A stretch of 64,000 nucleotides of DNA from G963667675 sp965249215 (GTDB lineage: Bacteria > Chloroflexota > Dehalococcoidia > Lucifugimonadales > UBA3495): contig CBDFLN010000001.1 in the NCBI GenBank assembly GCA_965249215.1, forward strand, positions 248,001 through 312,000, in the 5' to 3' direction. The translations under genes and the position numbers were made by a program. This document shows, one piece after another, positions 49,518 through 57,781 of the stretch (position 1 is the first letter of the stretch; the number at the start of each line of letters is the position of its first letter). The notes beneath the pieces were generated by a model that was given only the letters and a program-made list of their open reading frames with translations, was not told the origin of the DNA and ran no database searches.

Positions 49518-49550
49518 GGGCGTCGGGTTAGCGTCCTGAAGCGGCAAGAA

Positions 49551-49614
49551 GGTGCTCCTGTGCTTCTGGGATAATGGTTTTGTAGCAAAAAACCGACCCC
49601 GGAAAAGGAGCACC
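49551..49614 (+). promoter_or_regulatory. Extended -10 promoter and hairpin that could hide the transposase ribosome site
   Basis: GGTGCTCCT at 49551-49559 is complementary to AGGAGCACC at 49606-49614, which contains the transposase Shine-Dalgarno AGGAG. Between them lies an extended -10 (TGGGATAAT, 49570-49575 core). A transcript started there lacks the first arm and leaves the site free; a read-through transcript has both arms and would mask it. This is the arrangement known from IS10/IS50 that guards against outside transcription. Confidence 0.55.
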
Positions 49615-49620
49615 CAATAG

Positions 49621-50946
49621 ATGCTGCCACGCAACCACCCCGACCGGATCCAAATCACCTTCGACGACCGCCGCTTGGTGGCCAATGCCGGGCTGCTCCT
49701 TCCGGCCACCCTGGCGCGGCACCTCGGCCTGCCCGAACTCGTCCGGCAGCGCCTCGACCTGGGCGATGCCCCGGGGCGGGCGAACACGAGCGACAAGATG
49801 ATGACGCTGGTGGCGTCTGCGCTGGCTGGGGGCGACTGCATTGACGACGCCGATGTGTTGCGCACCGGGGGGACGGCCTGCACCCTGGGCGGCACGGTCA
49901 AGGCGCCATCCACCCTGGGCACCTTCCTGCGCAGCTTCCGGTGGGGCCACGTCCGTCAACTCGACCGGGTGAGCCGCGAGTTGCTGGCCCGGGCTTGGCA
50001 GGCCGGGGCGGGACCCGGCGACGGGCCCCTGACCATTGACCTGGACTCCACCATCTGCGAGACCTACGGACTGGCCAAGGAGGGCGCACGCCACCACGGC
50101 TATACCGGCAAGCGGGGCTATCACCCGCTGTTGGCCGTCGCCGCCGGCACCGGCGACGTGCTGATGTCCCGGCTGCGCGAGGGCCGCGCCAACACCGCCC
50201 GGGGCGCCGCCCACTTTCTGCGGGAGACGGTGGGGCGGGTACGCTACGCCGGGGCCAACGGACGACTCACGCTACGGGCCGACAGCGGGTTCTACACTCA
50301 TGGCGTGGTATCCGTCTGCCGCAAGATGGATGTCCGCTTCTCCATCACCATCCGCCAGCACAAGAGCCTGCGCAATCTCATCGAGACGATACCCGAGGAT
50401 GCCTGGACTCCCATTCCCTACTGGATGGACGGCGCCGCCGATGTGGCCGAGACCACCTGCACTCCCTTCCAGAGTGAACCTGACGCCGCGCCGGTGCGGC
50501 TCATCGTCCGGCGTGTGAAGCCCACGCCCGGTTCCCAGTTGGCCCTCTTCGCCAAATACAGCTATCACGGCTTCATCACCGACCGGGACGGGGAGTTGCT
50601 CGAACTGGAGGCTGACCATCGCCGCCACGCCGAGATCGAGAATGCCATACGCGACCTCAAGTACGGCGTCGGGCTCAACCATCTCCCCTCGGGCCGCTTC
50701 GCCGCCAACGGCGCCTGGCTGGCCGTCCAGACGATGGCCCACAACCTGGCCCGCTGGACCGCGCGGATCGGTCTGGGAGAGCGGATAGCCACCACCAAGA
50801 CCCTCCGGCGGCGGTTCTTCTCCCTGGCCGGACGGCTCACCCGCTCGGCACGCCGGTTGACCCTGCATCTTCCGGATCGCTGGCCTTGGGCTGAGAAGTT
50901 CAGCCGCGCCTTGGCCCGGCTGCGAGCCATTCCACTCCCGGCCTGA
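49621..50946 (+). CDS. IS1380 family transposase
   Basis: A 441-aa DDE transposase. The N-terminal part has FDDRRLVANAGLLLPATLARHLG. Catalytic candidates are the Asp in TIDLDSTICETYG, the Asp in LTLRADSGFYTH, and the Glu in HAEIENAIRDLKYG, which fit the IS1380 (IS4-like) DDE pattern. The frame is intact and starts at ATG 49621 with AAGGAG 11 bases upstream, inside an element with exact ends, so it may be active. Confidence 0.93.
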   Translation: MLPRNHPDRIQITFDDRRLVANAGLLLPATLARHLGLPELVRQRLDLGDAPGRANTSDKMMTLVASALAGGDCIDDADVLRTGGTACTLGGTVKAPSTLGTFLRSFRWGHVRQLDRVSRELLARAWQAGAGPGDGPLTIDLDSTICETYGLAKEGARHHGYTGKRGYHPLLAVAAGTGDVLMSRLREGRANTARGAAHFLRETVGRVRYAGANGRLTLRADSGFYTHGVVSVCRKMDVRFSITIRQHKSLRNLIETIPEDAWTPIPYWMDGAADVAETTCTPFQSEPDAAPVRLIVRRVKPTPGSQLALFAKYSYHGFITDRDGELLELEADHRRHAEIENAIRDLKYGVGLNHLPSGRFAANGAWLAVQTMAHNLARWTARIGLGERIATTKTLRRRFFSLAGRLTRSARRLTLHLPDRWPWAEKFSRALARLRAIPLPA

Positions 50947-51200
50947 CGGCACCGTCGGCGACCGACCCACCCACCGGACAACCGAAGATCCCCGCAGACT
51001 CGCGCCAGCCCGGTCCGAGAGAGTTCCCTGCTGCGTATTCTCTCGCCATCCCGCGCATCGCAGCTCCTGCAGACGCCCATAGGGGCCCCTGTGCGGCGAT
51101 GAAGACCGTCCGCCGACCTCCCTACCCCAAATGGAACCCAGGCTATTTCCCCTGTAGCTCCCTCATCCCCCTTCCGCTTTCCTCACGCCGTCCATCGGTG

Positions 51201-51218
51201 TCCTTCGGTGGATTCGGG
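51201..51218 (-). repeat. Right inverted repeat of the IS1380 element
   Basis: TCCTTCGGTGGATTCGGG; CTAAA copy immediately outside at 51219-51223. Confidence 0.9.
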
Positions 51219-51321
51219 CTAAAGCCAAATTGACCTCGAAGCAGTCGTGAGAGTACGATAAATTTTGAAAAAATGCACGGCGCGAAGGGAATGAGGGCGG
51301 CGAGTACCCCCATGACTATCG

Positions 51322-51855
51322 ATGATTTTTAGGCTATCGGTAGCAGTCTTCCTGGTTCTTGCTTTCGGTACTCTTCCGGCGGCCTTTACCGGAGTTTCGC
51401 CGGTGTTAGCCAACGGGGCCACCCGGGCCGTGGTTCAAGACGCCAGGGCGGGGCCTTACCAACTGCAGGTGGGCATCCTGCCAGGCAGTCCTAAAGTAGG
51501 CAACCTACACCTGAGCATCATAGTCCAGGACGCCGAGAATCAAACGATTATTACCGACGCCATTGTCTTGGTCGCGGCCAAGGGTCCCGTCGGCGCTGCC
51601 GATGTTGCCCCGGTGCAGGCGGTCAACAGCCCGCTGAGCCCTCAGTCCTATGAAGTGGACATACCGCTGGATACCGCTGGAAGCTGGACAGTTACCCTGG
51701 AAACCGACGGCCGCCTGGGAAACGCCAGCCTTGACCTGCCCCTCGAGGTCACCGAGCCGGATGGGCTCCCCGTTGCCTGGCTGGCCGCCGGCGTCGTCGC
51801 CGCGGGGGCGCTGGTCGTTTGGACTTGGCGTCGGGTCCGGCGCCGGGGTCTATGA
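51322..51855 (+). CDS. Exported protein with a C-terminal membrane anchor (FixH/YtkA-like)
   Basis: A 177-aa protein with a hydrophobic N-terminal signal (FRLSVAVFLVLAFGTLPAAFTG, cleavage near ANG), a beta-sandwich region (YQLQVGILPGSPKVGNLHLSIIVQD, YEVDIPLDTAGSWTVTLET) and a C-terminal membrane helix (LPVAWLAAGVVAAGALVVWTW) ending in RRVRRRG. The beta-domain resembles YtkA/FixH or CopC-like domains, found near copper or cytochrome oxidase systems; I cannot assign it more firmly. It precedes a polytopic membrane gene by 18 bases and likely forms an operon with it. The ATG at 51322 lacks a clear ribosome site. Confidence 0.65.
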   Translation: MIFRLSVAVFLVLAFGTLPAAFTGVSPVLANGATRAVVQDARAGPYQLQVGILPGSPKVGNLHLSIIVQDAENQTIITDAIVLVAAKGPVGAADVAPVQAVNSPLSPQSYEVDIPLDTAGSWTVTLETDGRLGNASLDLPLEVTEPDGLPVAWLAAGVVAAGALVVWTWRRVRRRGL

Positions 51856-51873
51856 GCGCCTGCTGGCGGTGAT

Positions 51874-53418
51874 ATGAGACTCGCCCTTTTCACCCTGGTG
51901 CCTGTAGCCCTTGCCGCGGCGTTTCTGGCCCAACCGGTCTACGCCCACGGCATCGGCGACCGGACCGAGTTGCCCGTACCACTTGGCTACTTCCTGGCAG
52001 GGGCTGGGGTGGCGGTAGCCTTTTCCTTCGCCGTCATAGGCCTGTTTCTTAAGGGAGGGTCGGCCAGCGCCTCCTACTGGCGGTATGACCTGTTCCAACA
52101 CCGGGCGTTGCGGCTGGTCCTGGGCGGCCCGGTACTGCTGCCTTTTAAGCTCCTGTCGGTCTTTCTACTGGGTCTCGTAGTAGTTGCCGGCCTCGCGGGC
52201 GACCAGACTCCAACACTGAATTTCGCCCCGGTCTTCGTCTGGATCATCTGGTGGGTCAGCATGGCATTCCTGGCGGCGCTGGTGGGGAATCTGTGGGCCT
52301 TCCTGAATCCCTGGAAGGCGATCTTCGAAGGCGCCGAGGCCCTGTACAGGTTATGCCGTCCCGGGCGCAACCTAAGCCTCAACGTCAGCTATCCTATGGC
52401 ATGGGGCATTTGGCCCGCCGTAGTCCTGTTCCTGTGCTTCAGTTGGCTGCAGGACGCCTTTCCTCAGAACTCGCTGCCCGATCGCGTCGCGGTGATGGCC
52501 ATCGTTTACACGGTCATCACCCTGGGCGGCATGGCGGTCTTTGGCAAACACTGCTGGTTGAGGCATGGCGAGGCCTTTTCGGTGGTTTTCGGCTTTTTTG
52601 CCAGGTTCGCCCCCACCGAGACGCGGGTACTTGACCAGGCCATCTGCCAGGCTTGCGCCGGCCGGTGCTTGGGCCAGGATGGAGCCTGCGTCAATTGCCA
52701 CGAATGTTTCGAGAAGGCCGAGGACAGGGAACTGAACGTCCGGCCCCTTGCTATCGGCCTGTCCAGCAACAACGGAATGACCAACGACGCCCTGGCCATG
52801 GTGGTGCTCTTGCTGGCGACGGTGACTTTCGACGGCTTCAGCGCAACCTCGGCCTGGGTGGATTTCCAGTCTTACGTCGTGAACGTCTTCTCCGGCTCGC
52901 TCAATTTCGCCGCCTTCAACAGCCTCACCCTTGCCGACACTATTGGAGTGCTGCTCTTCCCCGCGGCTTTCCTGTTCGTGTTCCTGTTGTTCTGCTCCTT
53001 CATGTCCCGGGCCGCCGAGCAAGGCTTGGATGCGCTTGAAATGGCCCGGGCCTTTGCCCTCTCTCTCATACCCATCGCCCTGGCTTACAACATCGCCCAC
53101 TTCATCACGTTGCTACTGGTCCAGGGCCAACTCATCGTTCCCGTTGCCTCCGACCCATTGGGCCGGGGTTGGGACCTCTTCGGGACCGCCGATTACCAGA
53201 TCGCCATCGGAGTGATCAACGCCCGTATTGTCTGGTTTCTCTCGGTCGCCGTCATTGTGGCCGGCCACGTATTGGCGGTGTACCTGGCCCACCTTGCTGC
53301 CATCCGGCTGTTCAAAGACAGGACCACTGCCCTCAACAGCCAGTACCCGATGCTGACCTTGATGGTGCTGTACACCGTCGTCAGCTTATGGATAATCGCC
53401 CAGCCAATAGTCGAGTAG
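51874..53418 (+). CDS. Polytopic membrane protein with a Cys-rich loop
   Basis: A 514-aa integral membrane protein with about 10-12 predicted hydrophobic helices. It begins with a signal-like segment (MRLALFTLVPVALAAAFL) ending AHGIGD. Between the middle helices lies a Cys-rich cytoplasmic or periplasmic loop, with CQACAGRCLGQDGACVNCHEC (5-6 Cys) that could bind a metal or cluster. Similar proteins in databases sometimes carry the label fenitrothion hydrolase, which I cannot verify. The preceding gene encodes a membrane-anchored beta-domain protein, so the two may form a metal or redox complex. Function unknown. Confidence 0.6.
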   Translation: MRLALFTLVPVALAAAFLAQPVYAHGIGDRTELPVPLGYFLAGAGVAVAFSFAVIGLFLKGGSASASYWRYDLFQHRALRLVLGGPVLLPFKLLSVFLLGLVVVAGLAGDQTPTLNFAPVFVWIIWWVSMAFLAALVGNLWAFLNPWKAIFEGAEALYRLCRPGRNLSLNVSYPMAWGIWPAVVLFLCFSWLQDAFPQNSLPDRVAVMAIVYTVITLGGMAVFGKHCWLRHGEAFSVVFGFFARFAPTETRVLDQAICQACAGRCLGQDGACVNCHECFEKAEDRELNVRPLAIGLSSNNGMTNDALAMVVLLLATVTFDGFSATSAWVDFQSYVVNVFSGSLNFAAFNSLTLADTIGVLLFPAAFLFVFLLFCSFMSRAAEQGLDALEMARAFALSLIPIALAYNIAHFITLLLVQGQLIVPVASDPLGRGWDLFGTADYQIAIGVINARIVWFLSVAVIVAGHVLAVYLAHLAAIRLFKDRTTALNSQYPMLTLMVLYTVVSLWIIAQPIVE

Positions 53419-53472
53419 CGCGCAGGGCGGCAGGTAAACAGCGACGGGGCGGCGGCAAATGCGGCAGGTTCT

Positions 53473-53546
53473 TGGCTGCCCGGCCTGGATTCGAACCAGG
53501 GATTTCAGCTCCAAAGGCTGACGTGCTACCACTACACCACCGGGCA
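53473..53546 (-). tRNA. tRNA-Gln (anticodon TTG), CCA encoded
   Basis: Minus-strand cloverleaf: acceptor TGCCCGG/CCGGGCA, D stem GTGT/GCAC, anticodon stem TCAGC/GCTGA with loop CTTTGGA (anticodon TTG), T stem CCTGG/CCAGG with loop TTCGAAT, discriminator G, then CCA in the DNA. Single gene between the membrane protein and ruvX. Confidence 0.95.
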
Positions 53547-53677
53547 ATAGGCCGTTTAACGTCCGTCCGGAGCGGACCACAAGGGTGTCAAGACGGACGG
53601 GCCTGTAACTCTATTCTGCGTTGCTGGTAGGCAAGCGTCAAGGTCGCGCTCCAAGACGCATTCTTGGCAACAGACAG

Positions 53678-54085
53678 CTACTCCGGTCCGCGTTCCTGGA
53701 ACCGCTGCAGGATCAACACGGCGGCGACTTCGTCCACGGAGCCCTTGTCCCTTGACGGCTGTCTCCCCGCGTCCCTCAGCAGGCCCTCGGCTTCGAACGA
53801 CGTGAAGCGCTCGTCCACGGAATGCACAGGTAGGTCGGTACGTTTCTTGAGAGCCTGAATAAACCGTAACGCCCGCTTGGCCTGGAAGGCCGCCTCTCCC
53901 TCCAACGTGTAGGGCACGCCCACCACGAAACCCTGGATGTCCCGCTCCCGGGCAATCTGTAGGACGCGCTCCAGGTCCCGGTCCAACTTGGTGCGTTCCA
54001 GGTAGCCGGCTGGCAAGGCCACGCTCCCTGCCGAGTCTCCTACGGCCAGGCCGATGCGCCGCTCACCCAAATCCAAGGCCAGCAT
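53678..54085 (-). CDS. ruvX: Holliday junction resolvase-like RuvX (YqgF)
   Basis: A 135-aa RNase H-fold protein of the YqgF family, implicated in pre-16S rRNA processing and thought related to resolvases. It has LALDLGERRIGLAVGD at the start, VVGVPYTLEGEAA, SVDERFTSFEAEGLL, and near the end VDEVAAVLILQRF with the last catalytic Asp. The ATG at 54085 is where the conserved domain starts; GGGAG is 14 bases upstream, and no better start is visible. It follows alaS by 52 bases on the same strand, a common arrangement. Confidence 0.92.
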   Translation of the reverse strand: MLALDLGERRIGLAVGDSAGSVALPAGYLERTKLDRDLERVLQIARERDIQGFVVGVPYTLEGEAAFQAKRALRFIQALKKRTDLPVHSVDERFTSFEAEGLLRDAGRQPSRDKGSVDEVAAVLILQRFQERGPE

Positions 54086-54137
54086 CCTCAGCGCGCCAAC
54101 TCCCTTTGCGCAACCCTCCAACAAGCTGGAAGCACGC

Positions 54138-57100
54138 TCACGACAGGCTGCTGCGCACCCGTTCCGGCACGCCCCGCAAGGCCTCGTCCAGCTTTTCGAC
54201 CTGCCGGCCGCCGGCCTGGGCCATCTCCGGTCGGCCGCCACCGCCCCCGCCCATCACCTTGGCCGTATCCCTGGCCAGGTTGCCGGCATGGACTCCCCGG
54301 TCCACCAGGTCGGGGGTCACCATGGCCACCAGTGAGGGGCTTCCGTCGATGACCGCCGACAGCACCACAACCGCGCTTGACAGCTTGGCCTTCAGAAAAT
54401 CGCCCATTTCCCGCATGGCCTCGGCGCTGCCTGCGGAGGTGCGTCCTGCAATTACCTTGACGCCGTCCACGTCTACCACCCGCTCCAACAGGCCCTCCGC
54501 TTCCGCCCGCAGGGCCGTCCGTTCCGACGCGGCCAGACGCCGCTTGAGCTCTTCCGACTCCTGCAAGAAGCTGTCCAGCCGGGCCTCCAGGCCGGAAACA
54601 GGCGTCTGCAGCTTCTGGGATATGGCGCTCAGCTTGGCGGCGTAGTCCACGAAGAGGCCCTCGGCGGCCCGTCCGGTCACCGCCTCTATACGCCGCATGC
54701 CCCCTCCGATGCTCGACTCTCCCAGCACGAAGAGGGTGCCCACCTGGCCGGTGGAGCCGACGTGGGTTCCGCCGCAAACTTCGACGCTGAACGGGCCGTC
54801 CTGAGCGTCGCTTTCCGACATCGACACCACCCGGACCAGGTCGCCGTAGCGATCGCCGAAGAAGGCCAGGGCGCCCTGCCTCACGGCCTCGCTGTAAGTA
54901 GTCTCGTGGGCAGACACCGTCAAGTTGTCCCGAATCCGCTGGTTGGCCAGGCCCTGCACCGACCCGACTTCCTCCACCGACATGGGGCCGACGTGGCTGA
55001 AGTCGAACCGCAGCCGCTCCGGGGAAACCATGGACCCGGCCTGGCGCACGTGGGGCCCAAGTACCGCCCGGAGGGAGGCGTGCAACAGATGGGTGCCGCT
55101 GTGGTTGCGGGAGGCGTCGAGCCGGCGCGCAGGGTCTACTCGGGCTGTCACGGCTTCTCCCAAAGAAAGCTCCCCTCGCTGCACAACGCCCCTGTGAACT
55201 ATGAGCCCGGCAACAGGGCTTTGGGTATCATCCACGGCTACCACGCCGTTGGGACCTTGAATGATCCCAAGGTCTCCCAACTGTCCGCCGCCCTCGGCGT
55301 AGAACGGGGTGTCCTCCAACACCACTTCCACCCGCCGTCCCTGGGCCGCGAACCCGACGGGTTCCCAGGTTTCTGACCCGGCCTCGGTTTCCGCCAGGAT
55401 CGCGGCTACTTTAGTGTCCAGGCCCAGTCCGCCGTAACCCGAGAAATGGGTCGGGCCGGCCCCCAGGTTCTCGTAAGCCGTCACCATCTCCATGCTGCCG
55501 GTGAAGGCGTTGGCGGCCCTGGACTGCGCCCGCTGCATCTCCATCTCCTGCTGGAACCCTTCAATATCCACCTTTAGCTCGTGCTCCTCCGCCATTTCGA
55601 ATGTGAGCTCTAGGGGAAACCCATAAGTGTCATACAGCATAAAGCCTATTTCGCCAGACAACTGGTTAGTCCTAGTTTTGGCCGAATCCAAGACAGCATT
55701 TAGATCGCCCAAAACCTGCGGATCCCCGTAATTGTGCCCGCTGGCCGCCTGTAGCAGCCACTCCCTAATGCCCTCAAACATGTACTGCCGTTGCCGACGG
55801 TTGATGCCCATCTGTGTGGGCGTAGCGTAATAATCCACCGGTGCCGAAAAAGGCTCGTCGAAATAGTGTCTCAGCTCCCCAACAAGCCGTGCGCAAAGGC
55901 TCTCCGCGTCACTTTGAGTCAGTTGTTCCGCCGCAGAATTAATGTTCTTCACTAAGTCGTCTACTTTTCTCCACGGAATAGTCGACGGACGCTTCATCTG
56001 TCCCATCATGTGAAATACGCCAGTGGCTATGGATAAGCCTTGTTCTACAACCTGCCCGAACCGCTCTTCCTCCAGGCGGATGACCCGCAGGATGAAATCG
56101 TGGTTCTCCGGCAACTCCCGGTACACCTGCTGGAACATGGGAAACACCGACTCGGCCACCTGGGTCAAAAATGGCTCATCCAGGCCCAACCTCCGGCCGT
56201 AGCGGATGGCCCGGCGGATGATCCGTCGCAGCACGTAGCCCCGCCCCTCATTGCCGGGAACTACGCCGTCGCCGATAAGGAACACCGAGGCCCGCGAATG
56301 CTCGGCTACCACCCTGATAGCGTAGTCGGTGTCCGCGTCGCCGCCATAAGTCTTGCCGGTCAGCCGGCACACCGCATCGATAATCGGCGAAAAGAGGTCT
56401 GTCTCGTAGATATTGTCCTTGTCTTGCAGCACCGCAGAGACCCTTTCCAGCCCCATGCCCGTGTCGATGCCGGTCGATGGCAGAGGTGTCCGCTCGCCCT
56501 GCGTGTCCTGGTAGTACTGCATGAACACCAGGTTCCACAATTCCACGAACCGCTCGCAGTCGCAGTTGGGGTGACATCCTGGAATTTCGGGGAAGCCCGC
56601 CTTTACCCCGGCGCTCCGGTCATCGCGCAAGATTCGGGTAAGCGCGTCCGGCGAGACCAGTTCTCCGCACCCCTTGTCCCGGCCGCCGTCGTAGTGAAGC
56701 TCCGAGCAGGGCCCGGTGGCGCCTTCGTTTCCCGCCGGACCCCACCAGTTGTCACTGTCCCCGTACCGGTAGATGCGCTCCACCGGGACCCCTACTTGGT
56801 CCCTCCATATCTGGAAAGTCTCATCGTCGTCCAGGTGGATAGTGACGAACAGCCGTTCCGGGGCGAGCTTGAACCCTTGCGTAAGCAACTCCCAGGCATA
56901 AGCAGCGGCCGATTCCTTGAAATAGTCGCCGATGCTGAAGTTGCCCAGCATTTCGAAAAACGTCAGGTGCTTGTGGTCTCCCACCTCTTCCACGTCGGTG
57001 GTCCGAAAGCTCTTCTGGCTGCTGGTCAACCGCCGCGACGGCGGGGGCTGCTCCCCCGTAAAGAAGGGCTTGAAGGGCACCATGCCCGCGCTGGTGAACA

Positions 57101-57206
57101 GCAAAGTCGGATCGCCCGACGGCACCAATGACGAGCTGGGCATGTGGATGTGCTCTTTGCTTTCAAAGAAGCGGATGAAGGAATCCCTGACTTGATCGCC
57201 GTTCAT
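54138..57206 (-). CDS. alaS: Alanine-tRNA ligase with a 117-residue insertion
   Basis: A 1,022-aa alanyl-tRNA synthetase; the usual length is about 870-880. The class II core shows HMPSSSLVPSGDPTLLFTSAG and TFFEMLGNFSIGDYFK, then NEGRGYVLRRIIRRAIRYGR. The editing domain has NHSGTHLLHASLR and CGGTHVGSTG with the zinc/editing Cys and His. Between ERFGQVVEQGLSIATGVF (about residue 398) and LSGEIGFMLYDTYGFPLELT (516), where other AlaRS have a few residues, this one has about 117 residues (HMMGQMK...AKTRTNQ). No start ambiguity: ATG at 57206, no strong ribosome site. The insertion region is visibly AT-richer than the flanks. It is on the minus strand with ruvX downstream. Confidence 0.93.
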   Translation of the reverse strand: MNGDQVRDSFIRFFESKEHIHMPSSSLVPSGDPTLLFTSAGMVPFKPFFTGEQPPPSRRLTSSQKSFRTTDVEEVGDHKHLTFFEMLGNFSIGDYFKESAAAYAWELLTQGFKLAPERLFVTIHLDDDETFQIWRDQVGVPVERIYRYGDSDNWWGPAGNEGATGPCSELHYDGGRDKGCGELVSPDALTRILRDDRSAGVKAGFPEIPGCHPNCDCERFVELWNLVFMQYYQDTQGERTPLPSTGIDTGMGLERVSAVLQDKDNIYETDLFSPIIDAVCRLTGKTYGGDADTDYAIRVVAEHSRASVFLIGDGVVPGNEGRGYVLRRIIRRAIRYGRRLGLDEPFLTQVAESVFPMFQQVYRELPENHDFILRVIRLEEERFGQVVEQGLSIATGVFHMMGQMKRPSTIPWRKVDDLVKNINSAAEQLTQSDAESLCARLVGELRHYFDEPFSAPVDYYATPTQMGINRRQRQYMFEGIREWLLQAASGHNYGDPQVLGDLNAVLDSAKTRTNQLSGEIGFMLYDTYGFPLELTFEMAEEHELKVDIEGFQQEMEMQRAQSRAANAFTGSMEMVTAYENLGAGPTHFSGYGGLGLDTKVAAILAETEAGSETWEPVGFAAQGRRVEVVLEDTPFYAEGGGQLGDLGIIQGPNGVVAVDDTQSPVAGLIVHRGVVQRGELSLGEAVTARVDPARRLDASRNHSGTHLLHASLRAVLGPHVRQAGSMVSPERLRFDFSHVGPMSVEEVGSVQGLANQRIRDNLTVSAHETTYSEAVRQGALAFFGDRYGDLVRVVSMSESDAQDGPFSVEVCGGTHVGSTGQVGTLFVLGESSIGGGMRRIEAVTGRAAEGLFVDYAAKLSAISQKLQTPVSGLEARLDSFLQESEELKRRLAASERTALRAEAEGLLERVVDVDGVKVIAGRTSAGSAEAMREMGDFLKAKLSSAVVVLSAVIDGSPSLVAMVTPDLVDRGVHAGNLARDTAKVMGGGGGGRPEMAQAGGRQVEKLDEALRGVPERVRSSLS

Positions 57207-57238
57207 TGACCGGTCCTGTACGGAATTGCCTGTGGGGA

Positions 57239-57268
57239 ATTTTATGTCCCAGCAGACGCGAGCGTCAA
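57239..57268 (-). promoter_or_regulatory. Sigma-70-like promoter for alaS
   Basis: On the minus strand: TTGACG, 18-base spacer, TAAAAT, about 33 bases before the ATG at 57206. Divergent from the promoter at 57275-57303. Confidence 0.6.
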
Positions 57269-57274
57269 TTAGCC

Positions 57275-57303
57275 TTGACCACCGCCCGCGCCCATTTTAC
57301 AAT
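57275..57303 (+). promoter_or_regulatory. Sigma-70-like promoter for the SWIM-finger gene
   Basis: TTGACC, 17-base spacer, TACAAT, 43 bases before the ATG at 57347. It sits back to back with the alaS promoter, 6 bases apart, so the two transcripts may compete for polymerase. Confidence 0.65.
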
Positions 57304-57346
57304 CGAGCTATAGGGAGCCGGTTGGCTCATAAATCGGGAGGTGTCG

Positions 57347-57601
57347 ATGGACTCCAGCATAATCGGGAAGATAGAGAAAGCCAAGAAGTATGCCGAAGAG
57401 AGGGGAAGGGTAACCATAACCAGCCTGAAAGCCACCTTTAAAGGCGACCACAACCCCCACGAGGTCGGTTTCGACTCCGGTTCTTGGTATTGCGCATGTC
57501 TGTTCTTTAATTCCCGAGGAGTCTGCAGCCACACAATGGCCCTTCAGCGAATACTGGAGGATATGCTCGACCAGGAGCCCCACCCAGCAGAAGCGTTATA
57601 G
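57347..57601 (+). CDS. Small SWIM-type zinc-finger protein
   Basis: An 84-aa protein. The C-terminal half reads GSWYCACLFFNSRGVCSHTMALQRIL, a SWIM zinc finger with the C-x-C...C-x-H order (CAC and CSH). The N-terminal half (IGKIEKAKKYAEERGRVTITSLKATF) is basic. SWIM fingers bind DNA or proteins; stand-alone short versions in Chloroflexota have no known task. GGGAGG stands 5 bases before the ATG at 57347; an upstream GTG at 57341 is too close to it. A good promoter precedes it, divergent from alaS. It is followed by 180 bases without a gene before hemA. Confidence 0.8.
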   Translation: MDSSIIGKIEKAKKYAEERGRVTITSLKATFKGDHNPHEVGFDSGSWYCACLFFNSRGVCSHTMALQRILEDMLDQEPHPAEAL

Positions 57602-57781
57602 TCGCCCAAAAGCAGGCTTTTCCGGGCGCCCCTCTGAGGGCCCCCGCTGCGCCCCAACGGCCCTGATGAGCCGGGCCCGAAGCCCTTTCAGAGTCACGGC
57701 GCCGCCGCGTCGACAAGAATGAGCGCCTGAATGACACCCGCGATCGCCCAGGGAGAGCCGTTCCCAATAGGTGAATTTTAG

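Larger units (their letters stand above)
49500..51218. mobile_element. Insertion sequence, IS1380 family, complete (1,719 bp)
   Basis: Perfect 18-bp inverted ends, CCCGAATCCACCGAAGGA at 49500-49517 and TCCTTCGGTGGATTCGGG at 51201-51218, flanked by a 5-bp direct repeat CTAAA (49495-49499 and 51219-51223). It holds one transposase gene on the plus strand. It is inserted between the NYN gene and a small membrane protein and breaks no visible gene. The 272 bases after the transposase stop show no other gene. Confidence 0.93.

Noticed and set aside
55662..56012. Intein in alaS
   Set aside because: No Cys/Ser at the first position, no terminal His-Asn, and too short for a splicing domain.
57663..57690. 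CTGATGAG...GAAG resembling a hammerhead ribozyme core
   Set aside because: The bases between do not form stem II, the second core is GAAG rather than GAAA, and no stem I or III pairing is found.
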